Source of the DNA: an uncultured Ruminococcus sp.
GTDB taxonomy: Bacteria; Bacillota; Clostridia; Oscillospirales; Acutalibacteraceae
Assembly (NCBI GenBank): GCA_902792105.1
Contig: CADAYK010000009.1
Coordinates: 1 to 41,422, forward strand
Direction: 5' to 3'
Length of the DNA stretch: 41,422 bases
Made by a program: the position numbers and the translations under genes. This document shows positions 25,411-33,258 of the stretch, piece by piece. How positions within the stretch are numbered: the stretch's first letter is position 1; every line of letters begins with the position of its first letter. The notes under the pieces are model-generated. The model was not told where the DNA came from and did no database searches. It saw nothing but the letters and a program-made list of their open reading frames with translations.

Positions 25411-25442
25411 TGCGCCGACAGTAATCTGCCGGCACTTTTTCT
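25411..25442 (+). terminator. Terminator of the fab-acc operon
   Basis: GCGCCGACAG (25412-25421) pairs with CTGCCGGCAC (25426-25435) with two mismatches around a short TAAT loop, followed by TTTTT. Confidence 0.75.
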
Positions 25443-25477
25443 TTACATCCGTTTGGTGTTGCTAAAGGAGGGGAATA

Positions 25478-26938
25478 GTGAAAAAGAGAATCAAAAAACG
25501 GTTTTGGTTTTTAATCATTTTTTTGTTTTCAACGTTAGCTGCCGGGGCAGTTGTGACCGCGGTTTGCGCCGGGGAATATACGAACAATGTTTATTTTTGC
25601 ATAGAAGCCGAGGAAACGGGATATCACTATACAACTCAAAACGGCAATGTTGAGCTGAAAAATGTATTTAAGGAAGACAACGTTTTAAAGGCAACCTTTG
25701 TTCCGAAATCTATCGGTTATGATGTTGTATATTTTTATACGGAAACAGATGAACCGGTGTTTGACGGTTATGTTGAACTGAAATTTTGGTCGGGACCGTT
25801 CGACACGATTTTTTGTTTCAATCCTCTGATTGATTTTGAAGGAAGCATTTATGTTATAGTTTTGTTTTTGATATTGACAACGGTTTTTGGCGTGCTTCTG
25901 CTTTATTCGTTTGTTGATTTGGTATTTGCGGCTGAGTACGGTTACGCCATGGTAGCCTGCTGCGGCGCGGGGCTGTTTTGCCTGCAAAATCTTGCTGCTA
26001 ACATTAACACCGTTATAGCTTCCTTTGTAAATCAATTTTCGTTCGGGTTCGGAAATTATATATATGAATTTACAAAGGCAGGCGGCAGCTTTACCAAGAG
26101 CATGGCGGCATTAATGGCTGTGTTTTGTCTTTTCCTGATTATCAGCAACCTCTCGCTTATCCGTCACGAGGGCTTCAGAATCCATAATCTTCTGGGCGTT
26201 GTACTGGGAGTTGTTTGGGTTTCGGGGTTTATCGTTTACCAGTATTTGGAAAATAAGTCGTTCGATGATATCAGTAAAATATACTCGGTGTTATCAAACG
26301 GAATATCCGCTGTAATCAGTTATTTTATATGTATGCTTTTCGCGACGGTTATCTCTGCGTTTATGGCAAGCCGCAGCAGGCCGCCGCTTAACAGGGATTA
26401 TATTGTTATTTTAGGCTGCGCGATCAACCGCGACGGCTCTTTGACTCCGATATTAAAAGGTCGTGTTGACGCGGCGATCGGCTTTGCTGAAGAGCAGCTT
26501 AAAAAAACAGGCAAGCAGCCTAAATTCGTACCGTCCGGCGGTCAAGGATCAGACGAGGTTATATCGGAGGGCGAGGCAATGAAGCGCTACCTTGTTGAGC
26601 AGGGGATTGATGAAAGGTATATACTGCCGGAAACGAAATCAGTCAACACATATGAAAACATCAAGCTGTCAAAAGCGGTGATTGACAACGACGCCCGGGG
26701 AGGATATAAACCCGCCTTTGCCACTACAAATTATCATGTTTTCCGCGGATATACTCTGTCAAAAAAGCTTGAGCTGAAAAACGTCCGCGGCATTTCGTCA
26801 AAGACAAAATGGTATTTTTTCCCCAACGCATTTTTGCGTGAATTTGCCGGATTTATTGCCGGAGAATGGAAGCTGCATCTTGCGGTTATAATTTTTATTA
26901 TCACTGTTTTTACGCTCACCTTTATTTATTTGGTATAG
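25478..26938 (+). CDS. DUF218 (YdcF-like) membrane protein with an N-terminal extension
   Basis: 486-residue membrane protein. One N-terminal membrane segment (9-30), an external region to about residue 115, then about five hydrophobic segments (~124-290), then a DUF218 domain from about 306: RDYIVILGCAINRDGS, LKGRVDAAI, FVPSGGQGSDEVISEGEAM, SVNTYENIKLSK, FATTNYHVFRGY. DUF218 proteins (SanA/YdcF) act in envelope processes with unclear chemistry. The ~110-residue external part is not recognised. A GTG start follows GGAGGGG at 25467-25473. It lies 86 bases after accA but after the operon terminator. A second DUF218 gene lies 850 bp downstream. Confidence 0.85.
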   Translation: MKKRIKKRFWFLIIFLFSTLAAGAVVTAVCAGEYTNNVYFCIEAEETGYHYTTQNGNVELKNVFKEDNVLKATFVPKSIGYDVVYFYTETDEPVFDGYVELKFWSGPFDTIFCFNPLIDFEGSIYVIVLFLILTTVFGVLLLYSFVDLVFAAEYGYAMVACCGAGLFCLQNLAANINTVIASFVNQFSFGFGNYIYEFTKAGGSFTKSMAALMAVFCLFLIISNLSLIRHEGFRIHNLLGVVLGVVWVSGFIVYQYLENKSFDDISKIYSVLSNGISAVISYFICMLFATVISAFMASRSRPPLNRDYIVILGCAINRDGSLTPILKGRVDAAIGFAEEQLKKTGKQPKFVPSGGQGSDEVISEGEAMKRYLVEQGIDERYILPETKSVNTYENIKLSKAVIDNDARGGYKPAFATTNYHVFRGYTLSKKLELKNVRGISSKTKWYFFPNAFLREFAGFIAGEWKLHLAVIIFIITVFTLTFIYLV

Positions 26939-26944
26939 AAAAAT

Positions 26945-26983
26945 AAAAAGCACATCTGCTCTTTTTTGAACAGGTGTGCTTTT
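26945..26983. terminator. Terminator after the first DUF218 gene
   Basis: AAGCACATCTG (26948-26958) pairs with CAGGTGTGCTT (26971-26981) with one G-T pair around a 12-base loop; A-rich before and T-rich after. A second small hairpin AAGCTT-TACGC-AAGCTT follows (26984-27000). Confidence 0.85.
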
Positions 26984-27084
26984 AAGCTTTACGCAAGCTT
27001 TATACCGCTCCAATTCCTTTTTCAGTCCTTTTTCAAGCGGTTTGGCTCATCCGCTGAATCTTACGGTCAGAGTAGAACCGGACA

Positions 27085-27122
27085 AGAAAATACCCTGAAG
27101 GCAATTTACGACCTTCAGGGTA
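27085..27122 (-). terminator. Terminator on the minus strand, separated from its gene by a mobile element
   Basis: Perfect 11-bp stem TACCCTGAAGG (27091-27101) with CCTTCAGGGTA (27112-27122). On the minus strand it is followed by TTTTCTTG. The only minus-strand gene upstream is the zinc-ribbon protein, whose stop is 57 bp away once the 143-bp element and one copy of its target duplication are removed. Confidence 0.7.
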
Positions 27123-27178
27123 AAACAGCCGCCGGGTTTCCGCAGATATCATTGCGTAAAGCCGTGCCGGTTGATTTA

Positions 27179-27321
27179 TACTAATACCTAATAAAAAGTA
27201 GACAATCTTTGCGGTCTATTTTCCGCAATACTGCGTTGTCGTCCTTGCAAGGCGCCAGCCTTGCTGCGTTGCGAAAAATATCCTCGCAAAATATAAGTCT
27301 ACTTTCTATCACGAATTAGTA
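27179..27321. mobile_element. MITE-like palindromic element of 143 bp
   Basis: Long imperfect inverted repeat. The ends are TACTAAT (27179-27185) and ATTAGTA (27315-27321); the arms share AAAAGTAGAC (left) with GTCTACTTTC (right), then TTTGCGG/TATTTTCCGCAA with TTGCGAAAAATA/TCGCAAAAT, then GCAAGGC and GCCTTGC near the centre. It is flanked by TTA on both sides (27176-27178 and 27322-27324), consistent with a 3-bp target duplication. Too short to code for a transposase. The right TTA is the stop codon of the neighbouring minus-strand gene. No second copy was seen in this window. Confidence 0.7.
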
Positions 27322-27660
27322 TTAATCCGAAACCGTCACCGCAGGTCCGGAAATATATGATTCGATAAACATTGCTTCGTACAAGCTTTTATTGTATGCA
27401 ACAGCCGAATAAACGCTGATTATTAAGCCTGCCAGTATTGTAACGCCGAGAATAACAAGCGCGGTGATGACAAGCGGTTTTTTGACGTTGGTTTTTTTCG
27501 CCGCGGGCTGATATTCCCGTGGCTGAGCCGATTGCGGAAAAGCGTAGTTAACCTGATTTTTAGGGCTTTGAAACTGCGGTCCCTCCGGGGAAAGATTAGC
27601 TCCGCAAATCGGGCAAAAATTACAGTTGTCGGCATTGAAGCCGCATTTCGGACATTTCAT
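27322..27660 (-). CDS. Zinc-ribbon membrane protein
   Basis: 112-residue protein: an N-terminal zinc ribbon (MKCPKCGFNADNCNFCPICG, with CxxC pairs), a Gln/Pro-rich linker, a membrane helix (about 69-93) and a short external tail. Such zinc-ribbon plus membrane-helix proteins are common in clostridia with no fixed function. The ATG at 27660 follows GGGAG at 7 bases; an upstream in-frame GTG (27678) precedes that site. It has a clear promoter. A MITE-like element begins immediately at its stop codon, so the 3' UTR is interrupted; the tail sequence itself is intact up to TAA. Confidence 0.75.
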   Translation of the reverse strand: MKCPKCGFNADNCNFCPICGANLSPEGPQFQSPKNQVNYAFPQSAQPREYQPAAKKTNVKKPLVITALVILGVTILAGLIISVYSAVAYNKSLYEAMFIESYISGPAVTVSD

Positions 27661-27692
27661 AAAACCGCTCCCTGACACTATATTACAAGGCT

Positions 27693-27721
27693 ATAATATC
27701 ATCAATTTTTTTAAAAGTCAA
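27693..27721 (-). promoter_or_regulatory. Promoter of the zinc-ribbon gene
   Basis: Minus strand TTGACT (27721-27716), a 17-bp spacer, TATTAT (27698-27693). Confidence 0.75.
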
Positions 27722-27734
27722 TATACCGTGCCGG

Positions 27735-27763
27735 TTGTAATTTTGCCGTGAATGTTTTATAAT
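27735..27763 (+). promoter_or_regulatory. Promoter of the second DUF218 gene
   Basis: TTGTAA (27735-27740), a 17-bp spacer, TATAAT (27758-27763). It is divergent from and next to the zinc-ribbon promoter. Confidence 0.75.
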
Positions 27764-27787
27764 AGTAACATACCGGAGGTGAAAAAG

Positions 27788-28564
27788 ATGATTGGAACCA
27801 TAATAAGAGTAATAATTTGCGTGGCGGCGGCAGCAGGCTTTGGCTTTTTTGCCTTCCCCATAACTGTGAATGTTATCAATATCGGAAACATTTCCGGCAT
27901 GGCAATGTGTGTTTGGGTGTTCTTGATCGCCTGCAAACCCATACACCGCGCGATCCGCGGATTATGCGCTCATTTTTTCGTAACAAAGGCACTTTATTAC
28001 ACGGTCAACACTCTTTTTACAGCGTTTGTGATTTACGGGATCATTGTTTCCGTTTTTATGATCATCGGAATGAACCAGGCTCCCCCGGTCAACGGTACCG
28101 CTGTTGTGCTCGGTGCTCAGGTCATGCCGCAAGGTCATCCCTCTACCATGCTGAGGGGCAGAATCGAGGCTGCGGAAAAATATCTTAAGGAAAATCCCAA
28201 GGCTAAGGCTGTGCTGTCTGGCGGTCAGGGAAACGGCGAACCCGTCAGCGAGGCCAAGTGCATGTATGATAACCTGATAAAAAAGGGGATTACGGCGGAC
28301 AGGCTGATTATTGAGGACAGATCTACCGACACAAAGGAAAACCTGAAATATTCAAACGAAATAATTGAAAGCAATAACCTCGGAAAAGAAATTGCGATCG
28401 TGACCGACGGTTTTCACCAACAGCGCACGAGAATAATCGCCGGACAGCTCGGGTTAAAATGGGAGTTCGGAGCGTATAACGCTGACACCGCTGTTGAATA
28501 TGCGCCCACTTTCTTTGTGCGCGAATGGTTTGCTATTCCGTATCAGTTGTTTATTAAAAAGTAA
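27788..28564 (+). CDS. DUF218 (YdcF-like) membrane protein
   Basis: 258 residues: three N-terminal hydrophobic segments (about 3-25, 30-48 and 72-95), then a DUF218 domain from about residue 103 (TAVVLGAQVMPQGHPSTMLR, GRIEAAEKYL, AVLSGGQGNGEPVSEA, DRSTDTKENLKYS, IVTDGFHQQRTR). This is the classical SanA/YdcF layout, so it is probably an envelope-related protein of unknown biochemical function. GGAGGTG before the ATG at 27788; the in-frame ATG at 27752 lies upstream of the -10 box and cannot be the start of that transcript. Shares its domain with the gene at 25478. Confidence 0.85.
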   Translation: MIGTIIRVIICVAAAAGFGFFAFPITVNVINIGNISGMAMCVWVFLIACKPIHRAIRGLCAHFFVTKALYYTVNTLFTAFVIYGIIVSVFMIIGMNQAPPVNGTAVVLGAQVMPQGHPSTMLRGRIEAAEKYLKENPKAKAVLSGGQGNGEPVSEAKCMYDNLIKKGITADRLIIEDRSTDTKENLKYSNEIIESNNLGKEIAIVTDGFHQQRTRIIAGQLGLKWEFGAYNADTAVEYAPTFFVREWFAIPYQLFIKK

Positions 28565-28572
28565 TATCCGAC

Positions 28573-28624
28573 AAAGGGTTGGCTCAAAACTCAAAGCGAG
28601 TAAGATGAGCCAACCCTTTTCTTT
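28573..28624. terminator. Terminator after the second DUF218 gene, shared with the minus strand
   Basis: Perfect 13-bp stem AAGGGTTGGCTCA (28574-28586) with TGAGCCAACCCTT (28606-28618), then TTCTTTAATTTTTT on the plus strand. It also directly follows the stop of the small minus-strand protein. Confidence 0.9.
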
Positions 28625-28811
28625 AATTTTTTAAATCCGCCTCGGCGGTTATCACTTCGGTGATATTGCCGGTTTTACCTTCGATTTGATGATTGGAGTT
28701 AAGAGTTTCGCGGCAAACGACCTCTTCTGTTTCGTGTGTATTGTTTTTGCCGCGGCGCGAAGGGAACTCCATGGGAGCCTTGCCGCCGTTTGTTTTGTGT
28801 TTTTTACTCAA
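28623..28811 (-). CDS. Small hydrophilic protein of unknown function
   Basis: 62 residues, Lys/Asn/Glu/Thr-rich, with no signal or membrane segment and no motif I recognise. The TTG start at 28811 (MSKKHKTNGGK) follows AAGGCGGTG at a suitable distance, and the frame ends right at a strong terminator, which together suggest a real gene. It lies 51 bases downstream of the dockerin protein on the same strand and may be the last gene of that transcript. Codon use looks native. It could still be a chance frame. Confidence 0.45.
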   Translation of the reverse strand: MSKKHKTNGGKAPMEFPSRRGKNNTHETEEVVCRETLNSNHQIEGKTGNITEVITAEADLKN

Positions 28812-28862
28812 ATTAACACCGCCTTTTGTTTGATACATATAGTATGGGCGGTTTTAACGCTT

Positions 28863-31349
28863 TTATTCCGCTGCCATTTTTTGAATGGTTGTTACGTCCG
28901 CTATATTTACAACTCCGTCCTCATAAACGTCCGCAAGCGCAAGCTGAAAATCGTTGAGCTCAATTATTCTGGCAAGGTGTTTTTGAAGCAGTGTGGCGTC
29001 GTTGATGTTGATGTCGCCGTCAAGGTTTACGTCACCGAAATAATGTTCATAAATTTCACTCTCGCCCGAAACAACGGACAACATCGAATAAATAGGGTTT
29101 TGATACCAAACAAAGCTGCCGTCTAAAACGATGTTAAGCTCATATTTTCCCTTTGGCAGCGGATAGTCAAACTCGGTTATAGTGACCTTTTGAGTCCTTT
29201 CGTATCCGAGATTGAATTTAACCGGATCGGTGAGAACAAGGGTGTCACCGTTATTGTCGGTTGCTTCAAGGTGATAGGTTCCGCTGACGGTTTCTCCGTA
29301 ATATTCATCGCTTGATGTATTATAAAGCTTAAATTCAAGCTTTTCGCCGTTTTCAAAGCCCTTTGCGTTTTCGCTGACTTTATAAACATCGGGGATGTCG
29401 TATTTTTTGTCGCCTACAATATCGATCTGCGGATAGTCAATGCTTATGATATCGCTGTATATATACACGGGCGGGTGATCCTTTAAATACAGCTTAAGCT
29501 TAAGTGTAACGTCTGTTTGATTATCAAACCGGCAGGTTGACGGGAATATGTTGTCATCATCATACTCACATTCAACGCCGTATTCGAATTTCTCGCTTGA
29601 ATCATAATCGTAGTCCTCAATACCGTAAAGCTCGGAGAATTTTATCATGTCAAGCTGTTCGGCGGTAAGTCCCTCAACGCTGAAATCATAGGTAATAGCA
29701 TTGAAGCCGGGTTTTGGATCGCTAAGCCTGAGTTTTAAGCTGCTCCTGTCAAAATATGACTTTTCTACCGTAAACTCACGGCTTACGGTGTTGTTGTAGA
29801 AAAACGCCTCTCTGAGCTTTTTGTCCGGATTTATTGTCGCCAACACAGTGTATTCGCCTACGGGAAGCTTTCCTGTGTTGAAGGTCGATTCAATCGTCAG
29901 GTAATCGGAGGAGTAGGTGTGTGTGGGAAAGTTCTTTGTCTGATCATAAACAGTGTTTCCGTCCTTGGAGGTGACGGTCAGGTTTATGTTGACGGTTTCG
30001 GGGTCTTCCTTAAATGAGGCGTTTTTGTAACTCACCGTAAAACAAATTCCGGCGTCATCATGTAATGTGCTGTCTTTGCCGGAAGCGCCGTCTTCGGCAG
30101 CGAGAATGTCTACTGCAGAGAAATCGACATTGGTGTTTTTGTTCCTTGTTGCCTTGATCAGGGTTTCTTTTTCCAAATCAGCCGAATAGGGGATAACGGC
30201 GGTATAATCGGAGAGAAGATATGAGCCGTAGCCCGAGAAAAGCCAGGTTTTTGTTGATATATAGCTTCCAAAGCCGTCATCTTCAGATGAATACGGTTCA
30301 ATTTCGTAGGCGCACAGACGGTTAGGCGCTGTGCGGCGGTTTTTTGTGTCGGTAAAGTCGGAGTCGGAATCGGTAATGATCAGCATATTATAGTGTTCCG
30401 CCTCATCCTCGGAATAATCGTTGTCGGTAACATATCCCCAACAGGAAATCGCGTGTCCGGAGCCTATTTCGCCGTTATCATATAAGTAATCGAGCCCGAG
30501 AACAATGCCATTGCCGCTTCTTATGTCGCGGGTAAACTGTTTCATTGTGTCTATGCCGTTAAAAAAGTCGTAATCCTTCGCAACCTTGTCATAGGCATAA
30601 TCTTTAAAGAATTTGCCGGTGCCTTCCTTGGGAACAGCCATAAAGTCCAAAAGCATTTCATCGGAATCGAATGCTCCGTTAAAAAACCATGCCATCGAGT
30701 TTTCGGTTGTGTTTCCGTTATTGTTAAAGCTGTTGATGTATTCTTCAAACAGCTCGTCACTGTCCTTAAAGCCTGCCTTTTCTCCCCAGCCGGTGTAGGT
30801 CAGAATGTTGGCGCTTGCGCCTGCCCAGCAAAGATAAAGGTCGGAACTTTCAAGTCCCTGCTTTTCGGTGTCGATAAAATCAAGCGAGGTTATGTCCATG
30901 GACTCGTTTTTCGAAGCGCTTTCAATCAGCGCATCCTCAACCTGCTGTACGTTTGACGGAGAAAGTCCCGTAACAAAGGCGCTTTTGTTGCCCTCGATGT
31001 TTTCAATATCAACGGCGTAGTAACCGTTCATTTTGTATGGATTTGCCGCTACTCCGTTTGCCGGTTCAATGTCTCTGAGGGTGACGGTCAACAGGGCTTT
31101 GCCGCCGTATAACAATTCATAGGATGAAACGCCGGCGATCGCCGCGGATTCTTCGGATTTTACCGTGTCCAAAATTCCTCCGAAGGTCTTTTGACTTCCG
31201 TCAGAGAAAGTGATTACGGTTTTTGTGTTATGATTATCTTTGAAAACAAGCTCTCCGCCGGTGGTCTGCGCGTTGACCGCGGTTACAGCCGCAGACGACA
31301 GAATCAGCGTGGAAAGCAAAAAAGATACTGTCCTGTGTATGAATTTCAT
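28863..31349 (-). CDS. Secreted IdeS-like cysteine peptidase with C-terminal dockerin
   Basis: 828 residues. Signal peptide (1-27, ending AVNAQ). Residues ~165-345 resemble IdeS/Mac-type cysteine peptidases: SSDLYLCWAGASANILTYTG (C174 as nucleophile), GSGHAISCWGYVTD (H299) and LIITDSDSD (Asp near 327). Then one CARDB-like beta-sandwich (~415-520: VSYKNASF, LPVGEYTVLATINPD, NNTVSREFTV) and further beta-rich domains. The C-terminus (~772-828) is a type I dockerin with two repeats, GDVNLDGDININDATLLQKH and ADVYEDGVVNIADVTTIQKM, for docking onto a scaffoldin cohesin. The second calcium loop has a Glu in place of the usual Asn/Asp. The ATG at 31349 follows GGAGTG; an earlier in-frame ATG lacks a ribosome site. 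Confidence 0.8.
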   Translation of the reverse strand: MKFIHRTVSFLLSTLILSSAAVTAVNAQTTGGELVFKDNHNTKTVITFSDGSQKTFGGILDTVKSEESAAIAGVSSYELLYGGKALLTVTLRDIEPANGVAANPYKMNGYYAVDIENIEGNKSAFVTGLSPSNVQQVEDALIESASKNESMDITSLDFIDTEKQGLESSDLYLCWAGASANILTYTGWGEKAGFKDSDELFEEYINSFNNNGNTTENSMAWFFNGAFDSDEMLLDFMAVPKEGTGKFFKDYAYDKVAKDYDFFNGIDTMKQFTRDIRSGNGIVLGLDYLYDNGEIGSGHAISCWGYVTDNDYSEDEAEHYNMLIITDSDSDFTDTKNRRTAPNRLCAYEIEPYSSEDDGFGSYISTKTWLFSGYGSYLLSDYTAVIPYSADLEKETLIKATRNKNTNVDFSAVDILAAEDGASGKDSTLHDDAGICFTVSYKNASFKEDPETVNINLTVTSKDGNTVYDQTKNFPTHTYSSDYLTIESTFNTGKLPVGEYTVLATINPDKKLREAFFYNNTVSREFTVEKSYFDRSSLKLRLSDPKPGFNAITYDFSVEGLTAEQLDMIKFSELYGIEDYDYDSSEKFEYGVECEYDDDNIFPSTCRFDNQTDVTLKLKLYLKDHPPVYIYSDIISIDYPQIDIVGDKKYDIPDVYKVSENAKGFENGEKLEFKLYNTSSDEYYGETVSGTYHLEATDNNGDTLVLTDPVKFNLGYERTQKVTITEFDYPLPKGKYELNIVLDGSFVWYQNPIYSMLSVVSGESEIYEHYFGDVNLDGDININDATLLQKHLARIIELNDFQLALADVYEDGVVNIADVTTIQKMAAE

Positions 31350-31380
31350 AATATCACTCCATGCCAAGATTGTTATATTA

Positions 31381-31409
31381 ATTTTAGTATAAAACATATT
31401 ATAAGTCAA
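31381..31409 (-). promoter_or_regulatory. Promoter of the peptidase-dockerin gene
   Basis: Minus strand TTGACT (31409-31404), a 17-bp spacer, TAAAAT (31386-31381), 31 bases before the start codon. Confidence 0.75.
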
Positions 31410-31454
31410 TATAAATCAAAGAAGTTTATAAAATAATTAGTTTTAATTCACAAA

Positions 31455-31489
31455 CAAAAGAACGCAAAACCCAAAAATGAGTTTTACGT
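31455..31489 (-). terminator. Terminator of the murI-DUF1934-argS operon
   Basis: Minus strand ACGTAAAACTCA (31489-31478) pairs with TGGGTTTTGCGT (31473-31462), with two G-T pairs, around a 4-base loop, followed by TCTTTTG. Confidence 0.75.
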
Positions 31490-31511
31490 CCTGAGTAAGC
31501 GTCCTGTTTTT

Positions 31512-33248
31512 TTACATGCTGTCGGGGCAGTTGATGCTGAACATTGTAAGCACGTTCTTGATCACAAAACGTACACAGCTGCAAAGCGCAAGCCTTGCCT
31601 GCATCAAGCCTTCGTCAACGCCCTTTACACGGCAGGCGTTGTAGAACTTGTGAAACAGTGTGGCAAGCTGGGTAACATATCGCGTGATTTTGGTCGGATC
31701 ATAATCCTTTGCCGCGCTTTCGATCTCGTTGGTGTAAAGGGCAAGGTGCCTTATAAGCTCACGTTCCTCGGGTGCTGTCAGCAGAGCAAGCTCATCCGCA
31801 CTGCACTCCGCCGGGGTGATCCCGTCGGCGGCAAGCGCCTTAAAAATACTGCAAATGCGTGCGTGGGCGTACTGAACATAGTACACGGGGTTTTGGTTGT
31901 CCTGAGCCACCGCAAGGTCAAGGTCAAAGTCCATCTGGGTGTTTGCCTCGCGTGTGTTGAACAGGAATCTCGCGCTGTCAACGGGTACTTCCTCAAGCAG
32001 GTCACGCAGCTGGATCGCCTTTCCGGTTCGCTTGCTCATCTTAACCAGCTCGCCGTTGCGCACAAGCTTTACAAGCTGCATAAGTACTACATTAAGACGG
32101 CTGCCGTCATAGCCTATGGCGTTCATCGCGCCCTTCATTCGCATGACATGGCCGTGGTGGTCGGCTCCCCAAATGTCGATCAGGTTTTTAAAGCCGCGGT
32201 CAAATTTGTTTTTGTGATAGGCAATGTCCGCCGCAAAATATGTGGGGTTGCCGTTCTGACGAATAAGTACGTCGTCCTTGAGCTCAAGATTATCAATGTA
32301 TTTTTGGGTTTTGCCTTCGCTGATCAACAGCTTTGTAAGAACCTCTTTGTTTTTGTACCAGACCGCGCCCTCTTTTTCATAGGTAAGTCCGTTTGCGGTC
32401 AGCAGGTCTACAACCTCCTTAACCGCGCCGCTGTTGTGAAGCTCGCTTTCAAAGAACCACTTGTCGTAAACGATTCTGTATGCTGCCATATCGTCCTGCA
32501 TCTTTTTGATGTTTTTCGGCAGGGCATAATCTACAAGCGCCTTTCTGCGCGCCTCGGGCTCGGCGTCAACAAGCGCGTCGCCGTTGATATCGGCGTATTC
32601 GCGCGCAAGGTCGGTTATGTCGGCGCCCTGATAGCCGTCCTCGGGAAATTCAATTTCATCGCCCTTGAAGATTTGAAGATAACGCGCCTCAAGCGAACAT
32701 CCGAATTTTTCGATCTGGTTGCCGGCGTCGTTAACGTAAAACTCGCGGTACGCGCTGTAGCCTGCCTTGTTCAGCACCGCCGCAAGGCAGTCACCCAAGG
32801 CTCCGCCGCGCGCGTTTCCCATGTGCATGGGGCCTGTGGGGTTGGCTGAAACAAACTCAACCATAACCTTCTCGCCTTTGCCGAAGCCGGATTCGCCGTA
32901 GCTCTCGGGGTTTGAGATGATTTCCCGGATCACACGGCTGTAAAATTCGGCGCCGAGGAAAAAGTTTATAAAGCCGGGACCGGCGGTTTCAAAGCGTTCG
33001 CACATTGTGCCGCTAAGATCAAGGCGTTCGGTAATTGCCTGAGCGATTTTGAAGGGAGGCATGCGGAATGCTTTTGCGCCTGCCATTGCCGCGTTTGTGG
33101 CGAAGTTTCCGTGACTTTGGTCGGCAGGTGTTTCAATAATAAACCCGGGAAGCTCGGCGTTCGGCAGAGCTCCGTCCTCAATTGCCTTTTCGATTGCTTT
33201 GGTAACGGCTTCTTTAAGCTTGCTTACCGCAAGTGCGTATATGTCCAT
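31512..33248 (-). CDS. argS: Arginine--tRNA ligase
   Basis: Class I synthetase, 578 residues, complete. N-terminal tRNA-recognition domain, then EFVSANPTGPMHMGNARGG with the HIGH-type motif HMGN (142-145), the catalytic core with DLAREYAD and WGADHHGHVMRMK, the KMSKRTGKAIQL loop, and the DALR-type anticodon-binding domain ending at INCPDSM. It follows DUF1934 by 10 bases, the same order as ywiB-argS in Bacillus (established neighbourhood). Confidence 0.97.
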   Translation of the reverse strand: MDIYALAVSKLKEAVTKAIEKAIEDGALPNAELPGFIIETPADQSHGNFATNAAMAGAKAFRMPPFKIAQAITERLDLSGTMCERFETAGPGFINFFLGAEFYSRVIREIISNPESYGESGFGKGEKVMVEFVSANPTGPMHMGNARGGALGDCLAAVLNKAGYSAYREFYVNDAGNQIEKFGCSLEARYLQIFKGDEIEFPEDGYQGADITDLAREYADINGDALVDAEPEARRKALVDYALPKNIKKMQDDMAAYRIVYDKWFFESELHNSGAVKEVVDLLTANGLTYEKEGAVWYKNKEVLTKLLISEGKTQKYIDNLELKDDVLIRQNGNPTYFAADIAYHKNKFDRGFKNLIDIWGADHHGHVMRMKGAMNAIGYDGSRLNVVLMQLVKLVRNGELVKMSKRTGKAIQLRDLLEEVPVDSARFLFNTREANTQMDFDLDLAVAQDNQNPVYYVQYAHARICSIFKALAADGITPAECSADELALLTAPEERELIRHLALYTNEIESAAKDYDPTKITRYVTQLATLFHKFYNACRVKGVDEGLMQARLALCSCVRFVIKNVLTMFSINCPDSM

Positions 33249-33258
33249 TTTTCTAACC

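Noticed and set aside
26966..27184. 72-codon plus-strand frame downstream of the first DUF218 gene
   Set aside because: It begins inside a terminator loop and crosses a perfect minus-strand terminator hairpin and the edge of the MITE-like element; no ribosome site.
31650..32849. 399-codon open frame on the plus strand opposite argS
   Set aside because: It is a mirror of the argS coding frame (many Val/Leu/Arg, no domain), has no ribosome site, and argS is unambiguous.
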